Source: G963678445 sp963678445 (GTDB lineage: Bacteria > Hydrogenedentota > Hydrogenedentia > Hydrogenedentales > G963678445). From it: a stretch of 64,000 nucleotides of DNA. The notes below the pieces were generated by a model. That model searched no databases and was not told the DNA's origin. It was given only the letters and a program-made list of their open reading frames with translations. The position numbers and the translations under genes were made by a program. How positions within the stretch are numbered: the stretch's first letter is position 1; each line of letters opens with the position of its first letter. Positions 1 through 10,500 of the stretch are shown piece by piece. The DNA lies in assembly GCA_963678445.1 (NCBI GenBank), contig OY782877.1, positions 2,046,001-2,110,000 on the forward strand. The letters are read 5' to 3'.

Positions 1-3000
1 GGTGATACGGTGCTTTTCAAGCGCGGCTCGGTATGGCGTGAAGGCGTGCGGGGTCTGGTATGGCCCTCATCGGGTGAAGCAGGAAAGCCCATCACGATAG
101 ATGCGTATGGCGAGGGCGCCAAGCCGCTGATTTTGGGATCGGATCGGGTGACGGAGTGGAAGCAGGATGCGGGGACGAAGCAGCATTGGCGTTCGCCATC
201 GTACCCGTGGACGTGGCATGTGGGCTTTCTTATGTTTGGCGAGCAGGTGCCGGTGCCGGTGGAGGGTAAGGACATTGGCTATATGGTGCTGCAGCCGTCG
301 GATTTGGTACGCGAGGGGCAGTTCGCCTGGGATTGGGACACGCATCAGGTGGTGTTGTATTGTGAAAATGCAGCAGGTCCCAACGCGGTATGGCCGATTA
401 TTGAGGTGGGGATTCGCGCGCGCAGCATCGAGTTTAATGGCGTGGGCTATGTCACCATGCGAAATATGGATTTGCGCTATGGTACGGCAGGCGGCGTGAC
501 CATTAGCCAGGGTGCGCATCATATTCTCATTGAAGAATGTGCTGTTTCCTATGGCGGCGGTGGTGCAACAGGTTTTGCGTACCGTGCGGGGGATGTGATC
601 AAGATTGATTCGAACGCACACGATATTACGGTGCGTAATTGCTCGGTTTCGCAGGCTTTCGATTATGGCTTGTCGGTAGAGACGTGGAGTTCGGATGAAC
701 GCATCTACAACATCCTGGTAGAGAACAACCATTTTGATCGTTGTGCGGGCGGGATGAATATCACCCAACCGTATGCCAACGATGTGACCAATTGCCGTAT
801 CTCGAATGTAACGTACCGCAACAACCTGATTACCAATATGGGCTATGGCTGGGCGACGCTGAATGGCGTTCCCGGCGGCCTGCGGCATTCAGGTTCTGGC
901 GGCGGCATCTGGATTCTGGAGAATGCGGCGGAAAACAATTGGATAGAAAATATTGTCATCGAAGGCAATACCATTGAGCATTACGCGGGTACGGGACTTC
1001 ATTTTCAAAATGGCAGCTATACCGTACGCGGCAATATTCTGCGTGACGGCACCATGGAGTACGAAGAGAATACCTATATGGCCGCCATTGTGATTCACGG
1101 GGATGGGTATAACGAATCGGTGGGTGATGTAACGGGTACATTTTCACACAATGTGGTGGATACGGTTGCCGCCCCGGCATTCCTGTACATCAACAATACG
1201 CCGGAAACGGGCACAGCGAATGTGACGAATAACACGTTCTATAATTGCGGCACATCGACGCGCCCGTCGATACTCATGGTAAACGGCAGCGGTCTGGTGA
1301 TGAAAAACAACCTTGTTTTCGTATCGAGCGCCGACAAGGTCAGCTACCTGCTGCAAGTACCCAACACGGGCTATACCTTTGATTACAACAATTACTACAA
1401 ACCTTCTGGCGACCAGGTATGGATCTGGGGTTCAACCTTCGAGCGGGATGGCGTTTCCAGCTACACCAATTACAGCAAGCAGGATACAAATTCAACCTGG
1501 GTGAATCCGCTGTGCATCAACCCCGCTGGAGGTAATTTCCACTTGCAGAGCACTTCCCCATTGGTCAGTGCCGGCATATCGGTTGGCCTGACAACGGACA
1601 TCGAGGGCACGAAAATTCCTGCCGATGCGGTGAGTATCGGCGCGTATCAGTACAGCGAGAAAGCGCCGGATGAAGATACAACCAAACCGGTTATCGCGCT
1701 GCAGGGTGCAGCTGTGGTGACGTTGGAGGTGGGCAGCGCCTACACCGATGCCGGGGCAACGGCGTCGGATGATGTGGACGGGAATATTAGCGCGAACATT
1801 CAGGCCAACAGCACGGTGAACACGGCTGCTGTGGGTGCGTACACGGTTACGTACACGGTAAGTGATGCTGCGGGCAATGTCGCTACGCCGGTAGTGCGTA
1901 CAGTGAATTTGGTGGACACGACGCCTCCGGTTTTAACGCTGCAAGGTACTGCGGTAGTGACCGTGCAGGTGGGCAGTAGCTATAGCGACGCAGGCGCAAC
2001 CGCGATAGACGCTTACCAAGGCAATATCTCCGGGGCAATCGTAGTGAACAATCCGGTCAATATGGCGCGTGTGGGCGTGTACACCATTACCTATACGGTT
2101 GCAGACAGCTCGGGCAACGCCGCTGTTGCGGTGGTGCGTACGGTGAATGTCGTAGATACGACGAAGCCTGTGATTACACGCCTGGGCAATGCGACAGTAT
2201 CCGTAAGTGTTGGCGTTTCGTACACCGATGCGGGCGCGCGTGCAACGGATAATTACGATGGCGACATAACAAGCCGCATCCAGGTGAACAATCCGGTGAA
2301 CACAAGCCGGATTGGCAGCTACACGGTTACGTACAATGTGTCGGATGCGGCGGGCAACGCAGCCGCTACGGTTACGCGCACCGTTACAGTAGGCGATGCA
2401 ACCGCACCGGTGATTACGCTGCGAGGGCAAAGTCCGGTAACTGTGGAAGTCGGCGCAGCGTACAGCGATGCCGGTGCAACGGCAACGGACAACTATGATG
2501 GCGACATAACAAGTCGCATTCAGGTGAGCAATCCGGTCGACACGCGCAAAACAGGTAGCTACACAGTCACGTACAACGTGTCGGATGCTGCCGGTAATGC
2601 CGCGACTGCGGTTAGCCGCACGGTGAATGTGGTAGATACGACGAAACCGGTTATTTCATTACGTGGACAGAGCCCGGTCACGGTAGAAGCCGGGGCTTCG
2701 TACAGCGATGCCGGTGCAACGGCGACGGATAGTTACGATGGCGACATAACGAGTCGCATTCAGGTGAGCAATCCGGTCGACACGCGCAAAACAGGTAGCT
2801 ACACGGTCACGTATAATGTGTCGGATGCTGCTGGCAATGCCGCGACTGCTGTCAGCCGTACGGTGACTGTTGTGGATACGACGAAGCCCGTCATTTCACT
2901 GCAAGGTCCGGCCTCGGTAGCCGTGGAAGCGGGAGCCGCATACAACGATGCAGGGGCGAGCGCCACGGATACGTATGATGGTGATATAACGAGTCGTATC

Positions 3001-4347
3001 CAGGTGAGCAACCCGGTTGATACGCGCAAAACAGGTAGCTACACGGTTACGTATAATGTGTCGGATGCTGCTGGCAATGCCGCGACTGCTGTTAGCCGCA
3101 CGGTGACTGTGACGGATACGACCGCGCCGGTCATTTCGTTACGAGGCGCCGCTACCGTAAACGTGGAAGCCGGTGCTTCGTACAGCGATGCCGGTGCAAC
3201 GGCGGCGGATACGTATGATGGTGACATAACGAGTCGCATTCGGGTGAGCAACCCGGTGGATACGAGTAAAGTCGGCACGTATACGGTTACCTACAACGTG
3301 TCAGATGCCGCAGGTAATGCTGCTGCCGCCGTCACACGCACCGTTACAGTAGCACTTACCGCCAAACCGGTCATCACGTTGCAAGGCGAAGCAACCGTTA
3401 CCTTGGAAGTGGGTACTTCGTATAGCGATGCAGGCGCGACCGCGCAAGATGCCTTGGGTGCTGATTTAACCGCGCAGATAGTTGTAAACAATTCGGTGGA
3501 TGCGAAAAAGGTAGGCGTTTACACGGTTACGTACAATGTGTCGGATGCCGCAGGCAATGCCGCTGCCGCCGTCACGCGTACCGTAAACGTGGTAGACACG
3601 ACCGTGCCGGTTATTTCTTTGGTCGGCGAAGCGCAGATCAGTATTTATGAAGGTGCTTCGTATAGCGATGCCGGTGCAACGGCGACGGATAGTTACGATG
3701 GTGATATAACGAGCCGTATTCAGGTGAACAATCCCGTCGACACCGCACGGGAAGGCCTCTACAATGTCACCTACAATGTGTCGGATGCCGCAGGCAATGC
3801 CGCAGCAGAAGTGCGCCGCGTGGTCGAAGTAATTGCACGTACCAAACCCAGTCTCATTATCCTGGGCGCGGTCAATACCGACGCGGAAGCCGGTGTGCCC
3901 TATATAGACATGGGTGCGGTGGCTATCGATGAAAAAGACGGCGACATCTCGGAACAGATCAAAGTAGACAACCCGGTCGACAGCGAAACCCTGGGCGTCT
4001 ACACGGTGACCTACACGGTGACCAATTCTATCGGCGCGACCGCCACCAAGACGCGTACCGTGACCGTGTCGGATACGAGCGCACCGGTGCTTACCCTTAT
4101 CGGCCCCGCCGAAGTGAGTACTGAGGTAATGAGTAGTTACACCGATCCAGGCGTAAGCGCCATCGACAGCTTCGAAGGTGACATTACACTGGGGGTGACG
4201 GTTGAAAACAAGGTAGATACCACTCAGGTTGGAAGCTATACCGTGACCTACCGCACAAGCGACAGCGCTGGTAACGCCGCTATCGCCGTGACGCGTACCG
4301 TGAATGTCGTCGATACGACCGCACCGACCATTGAGGTTCTCGAATAA
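1..4347 (+). CDS. Secreted right-handed beta-helix protein with 11 Ig-like repeats (5' end outside window)
   Basis: The frame is open from base 1 and its first residues (GDTVLFKRGSVW) look like the usual early part of a beta-helix domain, so the true start lies left of the window. The first about 555 residues are rich in N-x-I/V-x-x-N and G-G patterns typical of right-handed parallel beta-helix proteins, often polysaccharide lyases or glycan-binding surface proteins. They are followed by 11 consecutive repeats of about 80 residues resembling bacterial Ig-like DUF5011 domains (core motifs SYSDAGATA, DGDIT, YTVTYNVSDAAGNAA). The chain stops ten residues into what would be repeat 12. No catalytic residues can be assigned, so polysaccharide lyase activity is only a possibility. 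A terminator follows directly. Family type is confident; substrate is unknown. Confidence 0.85.
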   Translation, partial: GDTVLFKRGSVWREGVRGLVWPSSGEAGKPITIDAYGEGAKPLILGSDRVTEWKQDAGTKQHWRSPSYPWTWHVGFLMFGEQVPVPVEGKDIGYMVLQPSDLVREGQFAWDWDTHQVVLYCENAAGPNAVWPIIEVGIRARSIEFNGVGYVTMRNMDLRYGTAGGVTISQGAHHILIEECAVSYGGGGATGFAYRAGDVIKIDSNAHDITVRNCSVSQAFDYGLSVETWSSDERIYNILVENNHFDRCAGGMNITQPYANDVTNCRISNVTYRNNLITNMGYGWATLNGVPGGLRHSGSGGGIWILENAAENNWIENIVIEGNTIEHYAGTGLHFQNGSYTVRGNILRDGTMEYEENTYMAAIVIHGDGYNESVGDVTGTFSHNVVDTVAAPAFLYINNTPETGTANVTNNTFYNCGTSTRPSILMVNGSGLVMKNNLVFVSSADKVSYLLQVPNTGYTFDYNNYYKPSGDQVWIWGSTFERDGVSSYTNYSKQDTNSTWVNPLCINPAGGNFHLQSTSPLVSAGISVGLTTDIEGTKIPADAVSIGAYQYSEKAPDEDTTKPVIALQGAAVVTLEVGSAYTDAGATASDDVDGNISANIQANSTVNTAAVGAYTVTYTVSDAAGNVATPVVRTVNLVDTTPPVLTLQGTAVVTVQVGSSYSDAGATAIDAYQGNISGAIVVNNPVNMARVGVYTITYTVADSSGNAAVAVVRTVNVVDTTKPVITRLGNATVSVSVGVSYTDAGARATDNYDGDITSRIQVNNPVNTSRIGSYTVTYNVSDAAGNAAATVTRTVTVGDATAPVITLRGQSPVTVEVGAAYSDAGATATDNYDGDITSRIQVSNPVDTRKTGSYTVTYNVSDAAGNAATAVSRTVNVVDTTKPVISLRGQSPVTVEAGASYSDAGATATDSYDGDITSRIQVSNPVDTRKTGSYTVTYNVSDAAGNAATAVSRTVTVVDTTKPVISLQGPASVAVEAGAAYNDAGASATDTYDGDITSRIQVSNPVDTRKTGSYTVTYNVSDAAGNAATAVSRTVTVTDTTAPVISLRGAATVNVEAGASYSDAGATAADTYDGDITSRIRVSNPVDTSKVGTYTVTYNVSDAAGNAAAAVTRTVTVALTAKPVITLQGEATVTLEVGTSYSDAGATAQDALGADLTAQIVVNNSVDAKKVGVYTVTYNVSDAAGNAAAAVTRTVNVVDTTVPVISLVGEAQISIYEGASYSDAGATATDSYDGDITSRIQVNNPVDTAREGLYNVTYNVSDAAGNAAAEVRRVVEVIARTKPSLIILGAVNTDAEAGVPYIDMGAVAIDEKDGDISEQIKVDNPVDSETLGVYTVTYTVTNSIGATATKTRTVTVSDTSAPVLTLIGPAEVSTEVMSSYTDPGVSAIDSFEGDITLGVTVENKVDTTQVGSYTVTYRTSDSAGNAAIAVTRTVNVVDTTAPTIEVLE
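1678..4314 (+). repeat. 11 tandem Ig-like repeats, 240 bp each (one of 237 bp)
   Basis: Repeat starts are at 1678, 1918, 2158, 2398, 2638, 2878, 3118, 3358, 3598, 3838 and 4075. Repeat 10 lacks one codon. Repeats 4, 5 and 6 (2398-3117) are almost identical over the second half (ITSRIQVSNPVDTRKTGSY and the following stretch), which suggests recent duplication or gene conversion. Repeats 10 and 11 are the most diverged. Confidence 0.95.
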
Positions 4348-4379
4348 ACGGAAACGTCATCGGGCGGTACAAATTAAAT

Positions 4380-4420
4380 GCGAGGGCGGCTTTTTCCTAA
4401 AAGCCGCCCTCGTTTTGTTT
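4380..4420 (+). terminator. Rho-independent terminator
   Basis: A GC-rich stem (CGAGGGCGGCTTTT pairing with AAAAGCCGCCCTCG) is followed by TTTTGTTT, 33 bases after the stop codon of the beta-helix/Ig gene. Confidence 0.9.
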
Positions 4421-4452
4421 AAATTTTGCAGTAAGCGGAGCGCCAGAGGTCT

Positions 4453-4908
4453 TCAGGGATTCTGGGCGGGACGGCGCAGTTCGGCGATGAGGGCATTGGT
4501 GCTTTCGAGACGTTCGCTTAATACATGGATGATGTTGAGCAGCAGGCGTACGGCCACCCGTTTTTCGAGCAGGCTGTTGATTTCTTTTTCGTCCAGGGTA
4601 AAGAGGCGTGCATCGGCAAGGGCGACGGCGGTTGCTGTGCGGGGTTTGTGATTTAATACGGCCATTTCGCCAAAAGCGGCGCCTACTTTTAACTCGGCGA
4701 TCACACGGGCCTTGTGATACAGGGCGATTTGCCCGCTTAGCAGAATGAAAAGATTGCTGCCTAGCTGTCCTTCGTGAAAGATGGTCTTGCCTTGTTGGAA
4801 GTAGATGGTCTTTCCATGATGCAGAATGTATTCTACATCTTCGGGGGACAAGCCATGGAAAATCGGGATGCGTTCCCCATACCGCTTATACTTTGCCAAA
4901 TCCTTCAT
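4453..4908 (-). CDS. Stand-alone cyclic-nucleotide-binding domain protein
   Basis: A 151-residue protein made almost entirely of one CRP/FNR-type cNMP-binding domain. The phosphate-binding cassette is visible as FGEMAVLNHKPRTATA, with the Glu and Arg that contact the ribose and cyclic phosphate in this family. There is no helix-turn-helix after the domain, only a short helical tail, so it should not bind DNA itself. It may act as a soluble sensor or regulatory subunit; the partner is unknown. The start is supported by AGAGGTG eight bases upstream of ATG. It is transcribed away from the divergent sat gene. A tiny five-codon frame with a near-perfect Shine-Dalgarno sequence lies about 60 bases upstream. 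Confidence 0.85.
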   Translation of the reverse strand: MKDLAKYKRYGERIPIFHGLSPEDVEYILHHGKTIYFQQGKTIFHEGQLGSNLFILLSGQIALYHKARVIAELKVGAAFGEMAVLNHKPRTATAVALADARLFTLDEKEINSLLEKRVAVRLLLNIIHVLSERLESTNALIAELRRPAQNP

Positions 4909-4969
4909 TACCGTTGCACCTCTCTTGCACCTCTACAAGGGACATGTTGCCCGCCGTTATGGTTCGGTG

Positions 4970-4987
4970 TTAGCGCTTTTTGTTCAT
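4970..4987 (-). CDS. Possible five-codon leader ORF (MNKKR)
   Basis: On the minus strand ATG-AAC-AAA-AAG-CGC-TAA follows AAGGAGGTTA, the strongest Shine-Dalgarno match in this intergenic region. It lies upstream of the cNMP-binding gene. It may be a leader peptide, a ribosome standby site, or chance. There is no protein-level evidence. Confidence 0.25.
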   Translation of the reverse strand: MNKKR

Positions 4988-5087
4988 TAACCTCCTTTTT
5001 CTTATACCATGTCGAAAGAAAATCCGCCATACTTAGATACCCTTCCCAAGGAGGGATGCAGGAGTGCCGGTGATAGGATAGGGCAGG

Positions 5088-5116
5088 TTGTAGCTTTGTG
5101 GGGGCGTTGCTATACT
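5088..5116 (+). promoter_or_regulatory. Predicted sigma-70-like promoter of sat
   Basis: TTGTAG, a 17-base spacer and TATACT (5/6 to consensus) lie about 160 bases upstream of the sat start codon. They are within the 365-base gap 4909-5273, where I see no convincing gene apart from the five-codon frame noted separately. Confidence 0.5.
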
Positions 5117-5273
5117 CATTTGACGGAGTTTCCTCGAGCGCTCCCTGGAGCACTTAGGTTTGCTTTGTGTATTCTCTTCCGCAGTAACGTGGTTTCAGCA
5201 AAACAGCTCAGGGAACGGCTTTTTGCGTGCCCGCGAAACGTACATAGCGATATCAGCATGAAGGAGTATCTAA

Positions 5274-6425
5274 ATGAGTATTGAACCGCATGGCGGCACA
5301 TTGGTAAACCGTATTCTGACTGGGGCGGCATTGCTGGCAGCCCGGGAAAAAGTGGAGAAGCTGCCGCGCATTCAGGTGAATGAATATACGGCTTTTGATA
5401 TTGACTGCATTGGCAAGGGTATTTTTAGTCCGCTGACCGGTTTTATGAACAAAGCGGAGACGCAGCGTGTTTTGGATGAAATGTTGCTGCGGCCCGGTGT
5501 TGCCTGGACGATTCCCATCTTGCTGTCCGTTTCTACCGAAGAGGCCGCAACGTTGCAGGAAGGGGCCGAGGTGGCGGTGGAGGATGACCGGGGCGATGTG
5601 GTCGCCATTTTGCATCTTTCAGAAAAGTTTTCGTTGGACAAACAGCATCTGGCGGAAAAAGTCTACCGTACCACAGACGAGGCGCATCCGGGGGTGGCCT
5701 ATACCTATAGTCTTGGCGATGTTTTTTTGGCGGGCGATATCGACGTGTTGCAGCCCCGCAACGTGGAGCATCAGGACTACAACCTGACGCCAGCAGAAAC
5801 GCGGGCGGCTTTTGCAGAGCGGGGTTGGGAACGTATCGTAGCCTTCCAGACGCGCAATCCGATCCACCGTGCGCATGAGTATTTGACGAAATGCGCCCTG
5901 GAAATTTGTGATGGCCTACTTATTCATCCCCTAATGGGTACGACAAAGAGCGATGATATTCCCGGGGATGTGCGGATGCAGTGTTATAAGGCGTTGATGG
6001 AAAAATACTATCCGCACGATCATGTGATGCTTTCGATCATGCCGGTGAACATGCGGTATGCGGGGCCGCGTGAGGCCATTATGCACGCCATCTATCGTCA
6101 GAACTATGGCGTTACCCATTTTATCGTAGGACGCGACCATGCGGGTGTGGGGAATTATTATGGGACCTATGACGCTCATAAGATTTTTGATGAGATCGAA
6201 GCAGGGTCGCTGAAAATTACGCCGCTCTTTTTCGACCACGCCTTTTATTCCAAAATTACCGGTGGCATGGCTTCGAAAAAGACCTGTCCTGGTAGCAACG
6301 AGGACCATATTTTTCTGAGCGGCACCAAAGTGCGTGAGATGTTGCAACGGGGCGAGATGCCGCCGGAAGAATTTACCCGGCCGGAAGTGGCCAAGATTTT
6401 GGTAGATTGGGCCACGAACAAATAG
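5274..6425 (+). CDS. sat: Sulfate adenylyltransferase (ATP sulfurylase)
   Basis: This enzyme forms adenosine 5'-phosphosulfate and pyrophosphate from ATP and sulfate, or the reverse. The 383-residue length fits the single-polypeptide Sat family, with an N-terminal PUA-like part and a C-terminal nucleotidyltransferase part. Signature motifs are visible: QTRNPIHRAHE (the Q-x-R-N-P-x-H-x-x-H nucleotide-binding motif), a later GRDHAGVG, and MPVNMRYAGPREA between them. The start has AAGGAG well spaced upstream. It stands alone between its own predicted promoter and a strong hairpin, with no APS reductase or APS kinase next to it. Assimilatory versus dissimilatory use therefore cannot be decided here. 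A PAPS-type sulfotransferase-like gene lies at 11.2 kb. Confidence 0.96.
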   Translation: MSIEPHGGTLVNRILTGAALLAAREKVEKLPRIQVNEYTAFDIDCIGKGIFSPLTGFMNKAETQRVLDEMLLRPGVAWTIPILLSVSTEEAATLQEGAEVAVEDDRGDVVAILHLSEKFSLDKQHLAEKVYRTTDEAHPGVAYTYSLGDVFLAGDIDVLQPRNVEHQDYNLTPAETRAAFAERGWERIVAFQTRNPIHRAHEYLTKCALEICDGLLIHPLMGTTKSDDIPGDVRMQCYKALMEKYYPHDHVMLSIMPVNMRYAGPREAIMHAIYRQNYGVTHFIVGRDHAGVGNYYGTYDAHKIFDEIEAGSLKITPLFFDHAFYSKITGGMASKKTCPGSNEDHIFLSGTKVREMLQRGEMPPEEFTRPEVAKILVDWATNK

Positions 6426-6429
6426 AGAT

Positions 6430-6480
6430 GTTTTTTTTTGGGGAGCTTCTTTTTTTGTAAAAAGAAGGTCCCCAAAAAAC
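6430..6480. terminator. Bidirectional terminator between sat and glpQ
   Basis: A long hairpin (GGGGAGCTTCTTTTT paired with AAAAAGAAGGTCCCC) is flanked by a T run on the left and an A run on the right. It can terminate the convergent sat and glpQ transcripts. Confidence 0.8.
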
Positions 6481-6519
6481 CCTACAAGAAAAGAGAGAGA
6501 CAAGGCCCTCAATCATCCA

Positions 6520-7485
6520 TCATTTTTTAGCTAAGCCAACGTCTTGGGTGCGCAGGAAGTTGGCGGCCAAATCGGCAAAGTCGGTAAAGAGTCCATCTAC
6601 TTTATAGGTGGTGAAAAACTGCGCCAGCTCTTCGTCGAATTGATGGTATTTTTTGGGCACGGCATCGCGTCGAAAGGTGTATGGATGCACCTCTAAACCG
6701 TATTGATGCGCCCAGGTTACGAGGTCAGGATTTGTTTCGACAGAAACCTTATTGGGTCCAATGCCGTTGGCGTATTTTGCAATTTTTTCCAATCCCTCCT
6801 GCGTCATCATCCGGGCTTGTATGGGGCTGTCGGAGAGCAATTGGATGGTGCGCAGTGAAGAGTGGAACTCGCTCCGCAATTTTTTCAACGTGGGCATTTC
6901 AAAGCATTGCACAAAAATTGGGTCTGTGGCCTTGGTGTAGCCATAGCGGCTGAGCACTTCCAGAAAGGCTTCCTCCATGGGCAAACCCTGTTTTTTATGG
7001 AAGAGCGGGGCTTTCAACTCGGGATAAATCCCTACGGTACGGCCCGTGGTTTTGTTCAACCCCTGCACCAGTTCGATGGCCTCCTCAAAGGTGGGCACGC
7101 GGAATTGCGCCTTGCCCACGGGAAAGCGGTTGGAGAGGCGTTCGTGGACGTTGAGCTGTTTAATCTCGGCCAAGGTAAAGTCTGCCGCATACCAGCGGCC
7201 ATCTTTGCGTTTTCGATCGGGGAACTGTTGTTCCACATCCGTGGTGCTTTCCAGATGAATATCATGGGAGCAGACAAAGTGTTTGTCCTTGGTCAGCACG
7301 ACATCTTGCTCAATATAGTCTGCACCCATCGCATAGGCCAAGGCATAGGCCTCCAGTGTATGCTCGGGCAAGTATCCGCTTGCACCTCGGTGGGCGATCA
7401 CGATTGGACGGACGGTTGTCGCCATTGCTACATGGGTCATCGCGGCAACCGCTATAAGAATCCCGATTCCGTATTTCGCTTTCAT
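6520..7485 (-). CDS. glpQ: Periplasmic glycerophosphodiester phosphodiesterase
   Basis: It hydrolyses glycerophosphodiesters to glycerol-3-phosphate and an alcohol. The 321-residue protein has an N-terminal signal peptide (hydrophobic stretch ending near VAMA). The GDPD signature follows: HRGASGYLPEHT, then EQDVVLTKD and the HD dyad (CSHD), which are the metal-binding and acid-base residues of the family. The stretches FPDRKRKDGRWYAADFTLAEI and following match the GlpQ subgroup rather than the cytoplasmic UgpQ type. It lies 22 bases after the GH13 gene on the same strand, so the two are probably co-transcribed and end at the shared hairpin. Confidence 0.94.
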   Translation of the reverse strand: MKAKYGIGILIAVAAMTHVAMATTVRPIVIAHRGASGYLPEHTLEAYALAYAMGADYIEQDVVLTKDKHFVCSHDIHLESTTDVEQQFPDRKRKDGRWYAADFTLAEIKQLNVHERLSNRFPVGKAQFRVPTFEEAIELVQGLNKTTGRTVGIYPELKAPLFHKKQGLPMEEAFLEVLSRYGYTKATDPIFVQCFEMPTLKKLRSEFHSSLRTIQLLSDSPIQARMMTQEGLEKIAKYANGIGPNKVSVETNPDLVTWAHQYGLEVHPYTFRRDAVPKKYHQFDEELAQFFTTYKVDGLFTDFADLAANFLRTQDVGLAKK

Positions 7486-7507
7486 CTACTACGATGTCCT
7501 TTCCTGC

Positions 7508-10500
7508 TTATTTCAGGCTGTCAATCAGTGCGTACAGGTTGTATTGCGCATCTTCTGCGGCGTCGCACAGGATGCGCAGATTTTCCAGGCACAGCATACA
7601 TTCGTCGGCATCGGCGGCCCCACCCGCCAAGGCGCGGAGCATGTATGCCAGATACACCCGATGCACCAGCTGTTCAAAACGTTCTTTGTTGAACCATGTT
7701 ACGCCGCCAAAGTAGTTGACCTGTAAAAAGGCCTGTGTGTCGGCATCATGGAGGAAACGGGCCAGCATCGGAGCCCATGGTTCCGTTTCCAGCAATGGTA
7801 ATTTGGGGGCATAGGCGATACATAGGCGCACGAGGCGTGCATCCATTTGGCCTTCCCACTCTTTATTATCCAATGCATGGAAGGCTTTGGCAAGCTGTTT
7901 GACCAATAACCATTCCTGAAGCCAGGCGCCACTGGTGGCCTCCTCGTCAAAAGTTGCTTTCGCATCCGTTTCAGGTGCTGCCATTGCGCCGATGTGGCGC
8001 AACACACTCCAGGCAACCGGGACGCGCCAGAAGGCCTCTTTATCCGCCTTTATTTTTAACTTGGCCAGCGGTTCGTTTAAGAAGCTTTCCAATGCGTCAT
8101 ATGTATCCGCCACGGCGATGCCTGTGTAAGCGGCATGCACGCGGGCCAAATCCGCCTCCATGGCCTGCAAGACCTGCTCAATGTCATGCGTCGTGCCCAA
8201 ACGTTCGTCAATGGCTTCCAGGAATCGCGTCATTGCTTTACGGAACGCGGTCAGCGTCTTTTTCGTCGGCTTCGTCTTCAGCAACGCGGCCAGCATTTTG
8301 CCGGTCATCATGTCGCAGAACGGCTCGATAATCGACGCGAGATTCATTTCCAGATACGCTTCCTGCACACTGGGCACGCCAGCGCCGTTCAGCTTGCCAT
8401 GGAGCCGTCCCCAGGAACAGTCAAAGTCATTTACTTCGCGCCAGTCCAGCAACGCGTAATATTGGTAGCCGCTCAGCTCAAAGTAGAGTCCATGTGCGGC
8501 GATATCGCGCGCATAATGCAAATATTCTAGTCCCGTGCGGTAATCGCGGCAAATGTAATAGGTCGTTTCCGATGTGTTTAGTTGCAAGGCCTCAGCCGGA
8601 GTGAGCCGATGTAATTCGGGTTGGTCTGCCGCGCCCTTATTGGAGGGCGTTGACATGCGCAATGAGCCCCGGGTGGCCTGATAGGCATTGTTGTACACCA
8701 TCAGCGCCCCCTCATCACCACTACGGTTGGCATAGGCGTATACATTTTCATCCACCCAGCCCTCCGGCGTTTCAAAATCAAAAAAGGAAAATTGGTGCGC
8801 TCCACTAAACAAATGGCGCTTGCGCATCAACGGGAAAATTTCGCGTTCATGACGATACACCAATCCTTCATCGACTGTTTCATCCCAATAGGCGCGGCGG
8901 TATTCCATGCCGTATTTTTCACAGAAGCCCTCGATTTGGCCATGACCAAACATGGGCAGGCCGGGCATGGTCACCATCAGCGCAGCGACGCCAATGTACT
9001 TGTCGCCTTTGCCAAACTGTGCCTCGGCGGTGTCCTCGTCGGGGTTGTTCATGAAGTTGACGAAACGTTGCAGGACTTCCGGGCTGAATTCGAGTACATT
9101 TTTGATCGTCTGGCGATACTTGGCATTATCTTCCATCTTGAGCATGTTCATGAATGCCGAATTGTAGACCCGGTGCATGCCCAACGTGCGTACAAAGTAG
9201 CCTTCCATCAGCCAGAATGCCTCGGCAAGCAACAAGGTGTCCGGTGCTTCCTGCGCCACGCGATCCACCACGTCGCGCCAAAATTCTTTGGGAAAGGCCG
9301 CATCGAATTCGGCCTTGCTCATGCCATGTTCCGCACGCGACGGTATCGCGCCGGCATCGCCGGGCTTGGGAAACCAGAGGCGTTGATAGTGGCGTTTGGC
9401 AAGCGTCATGGCGGCGTCAAAGCGTATAACAGAAAACTTGCGTGCTACATGCAGGATAGTCTGCGCCACGGCCTCGCGTACCTCCGGCAACATAAAATTG
9501 AGCTGTGCCGTATCATTCCACGGCATACTCGTGCCGTCATTACCATGGTAGATATACCGCGTGTCGCCCGTCCAATGATCTACCCGCTTAAAGACCACCG
9601 CCGCATCGCGATGTTCCCAATAGCCGTCTTCGATATAAAGTCCCACGCGATCATCGGAGGAGAGATTGGTGCCGGTAAACTGGTAGCCGGGAAACGGGGG
9701 GTGTGCGGACTGGACAAACCAGTCGGGATGTTCTATGACCCATCGGGAATAAATTCCCATATGGTTAGGAACCATGTCACTGGCCAGGCGTATGCCCCGC
9801 TTCTCTGCCCGTTGCTTCAGATCCAGATAAGCTTCTTCGCCGCCCAGATCGGCAGCAATGTCATAGTCGTACAACGAATAGGCCGAAGCCGCTGCCTCCG
9901 GATTACCCATGATCCGTTTGATGGTGCGCGATGCTTCTGAACGTTCCCATAGGCCGATAAGCCAGAGCCCCGTGAACCCCCATCGCGCCAAGCGATCCAG
10001 TTCCTCATTGGGAATCTGATCCAGACGGTGGATGGGCCGCTCGTGCTTTTTCGATAATTGATCCAGCCAGACATAGACACACTTGGCGATTAGTACCAGA
10101 TTGGGCATCCAATCCTTGTCGACGCTAAAGGCCTCGAACTCTTCATAGCCCATATCTTCGCCATGAATGCCGAAGCGAAGCGCTTCCAGCGGTCCCGGCC
10201 CCAGACCCCGCATCGCATTTTCTTCTTTCAACACGCCATGCGCCAGCTCCAGCTCCTCCAACAAATCCATAGGCAGCAGCGTGCGCCAATGAGTACGGAT
10301 ATAGTCCAACTGCCCCATAATGGAATCAGGGCTGGATTTCATCGGTGCACGCAGCAAAGCATCCAAAGTTTGATCCGTATCAGGAAAGGGCGGCTGCGTA
10401 GAGAAAAACGCGTGTAGATACTCAATAAGCGTGCAATATCCGCACGCTTTTTCCAGGGCGGTATCGTCAAACAATTCCCGATAATGCTTCAACGCCGTAT

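Noticed and set aside
8792..9940. 382-codon plus-strand frame opposite the GH13 gene
   Set aside because: No ribosome-binding site or domain; GH13 motifs are on the minus strand.
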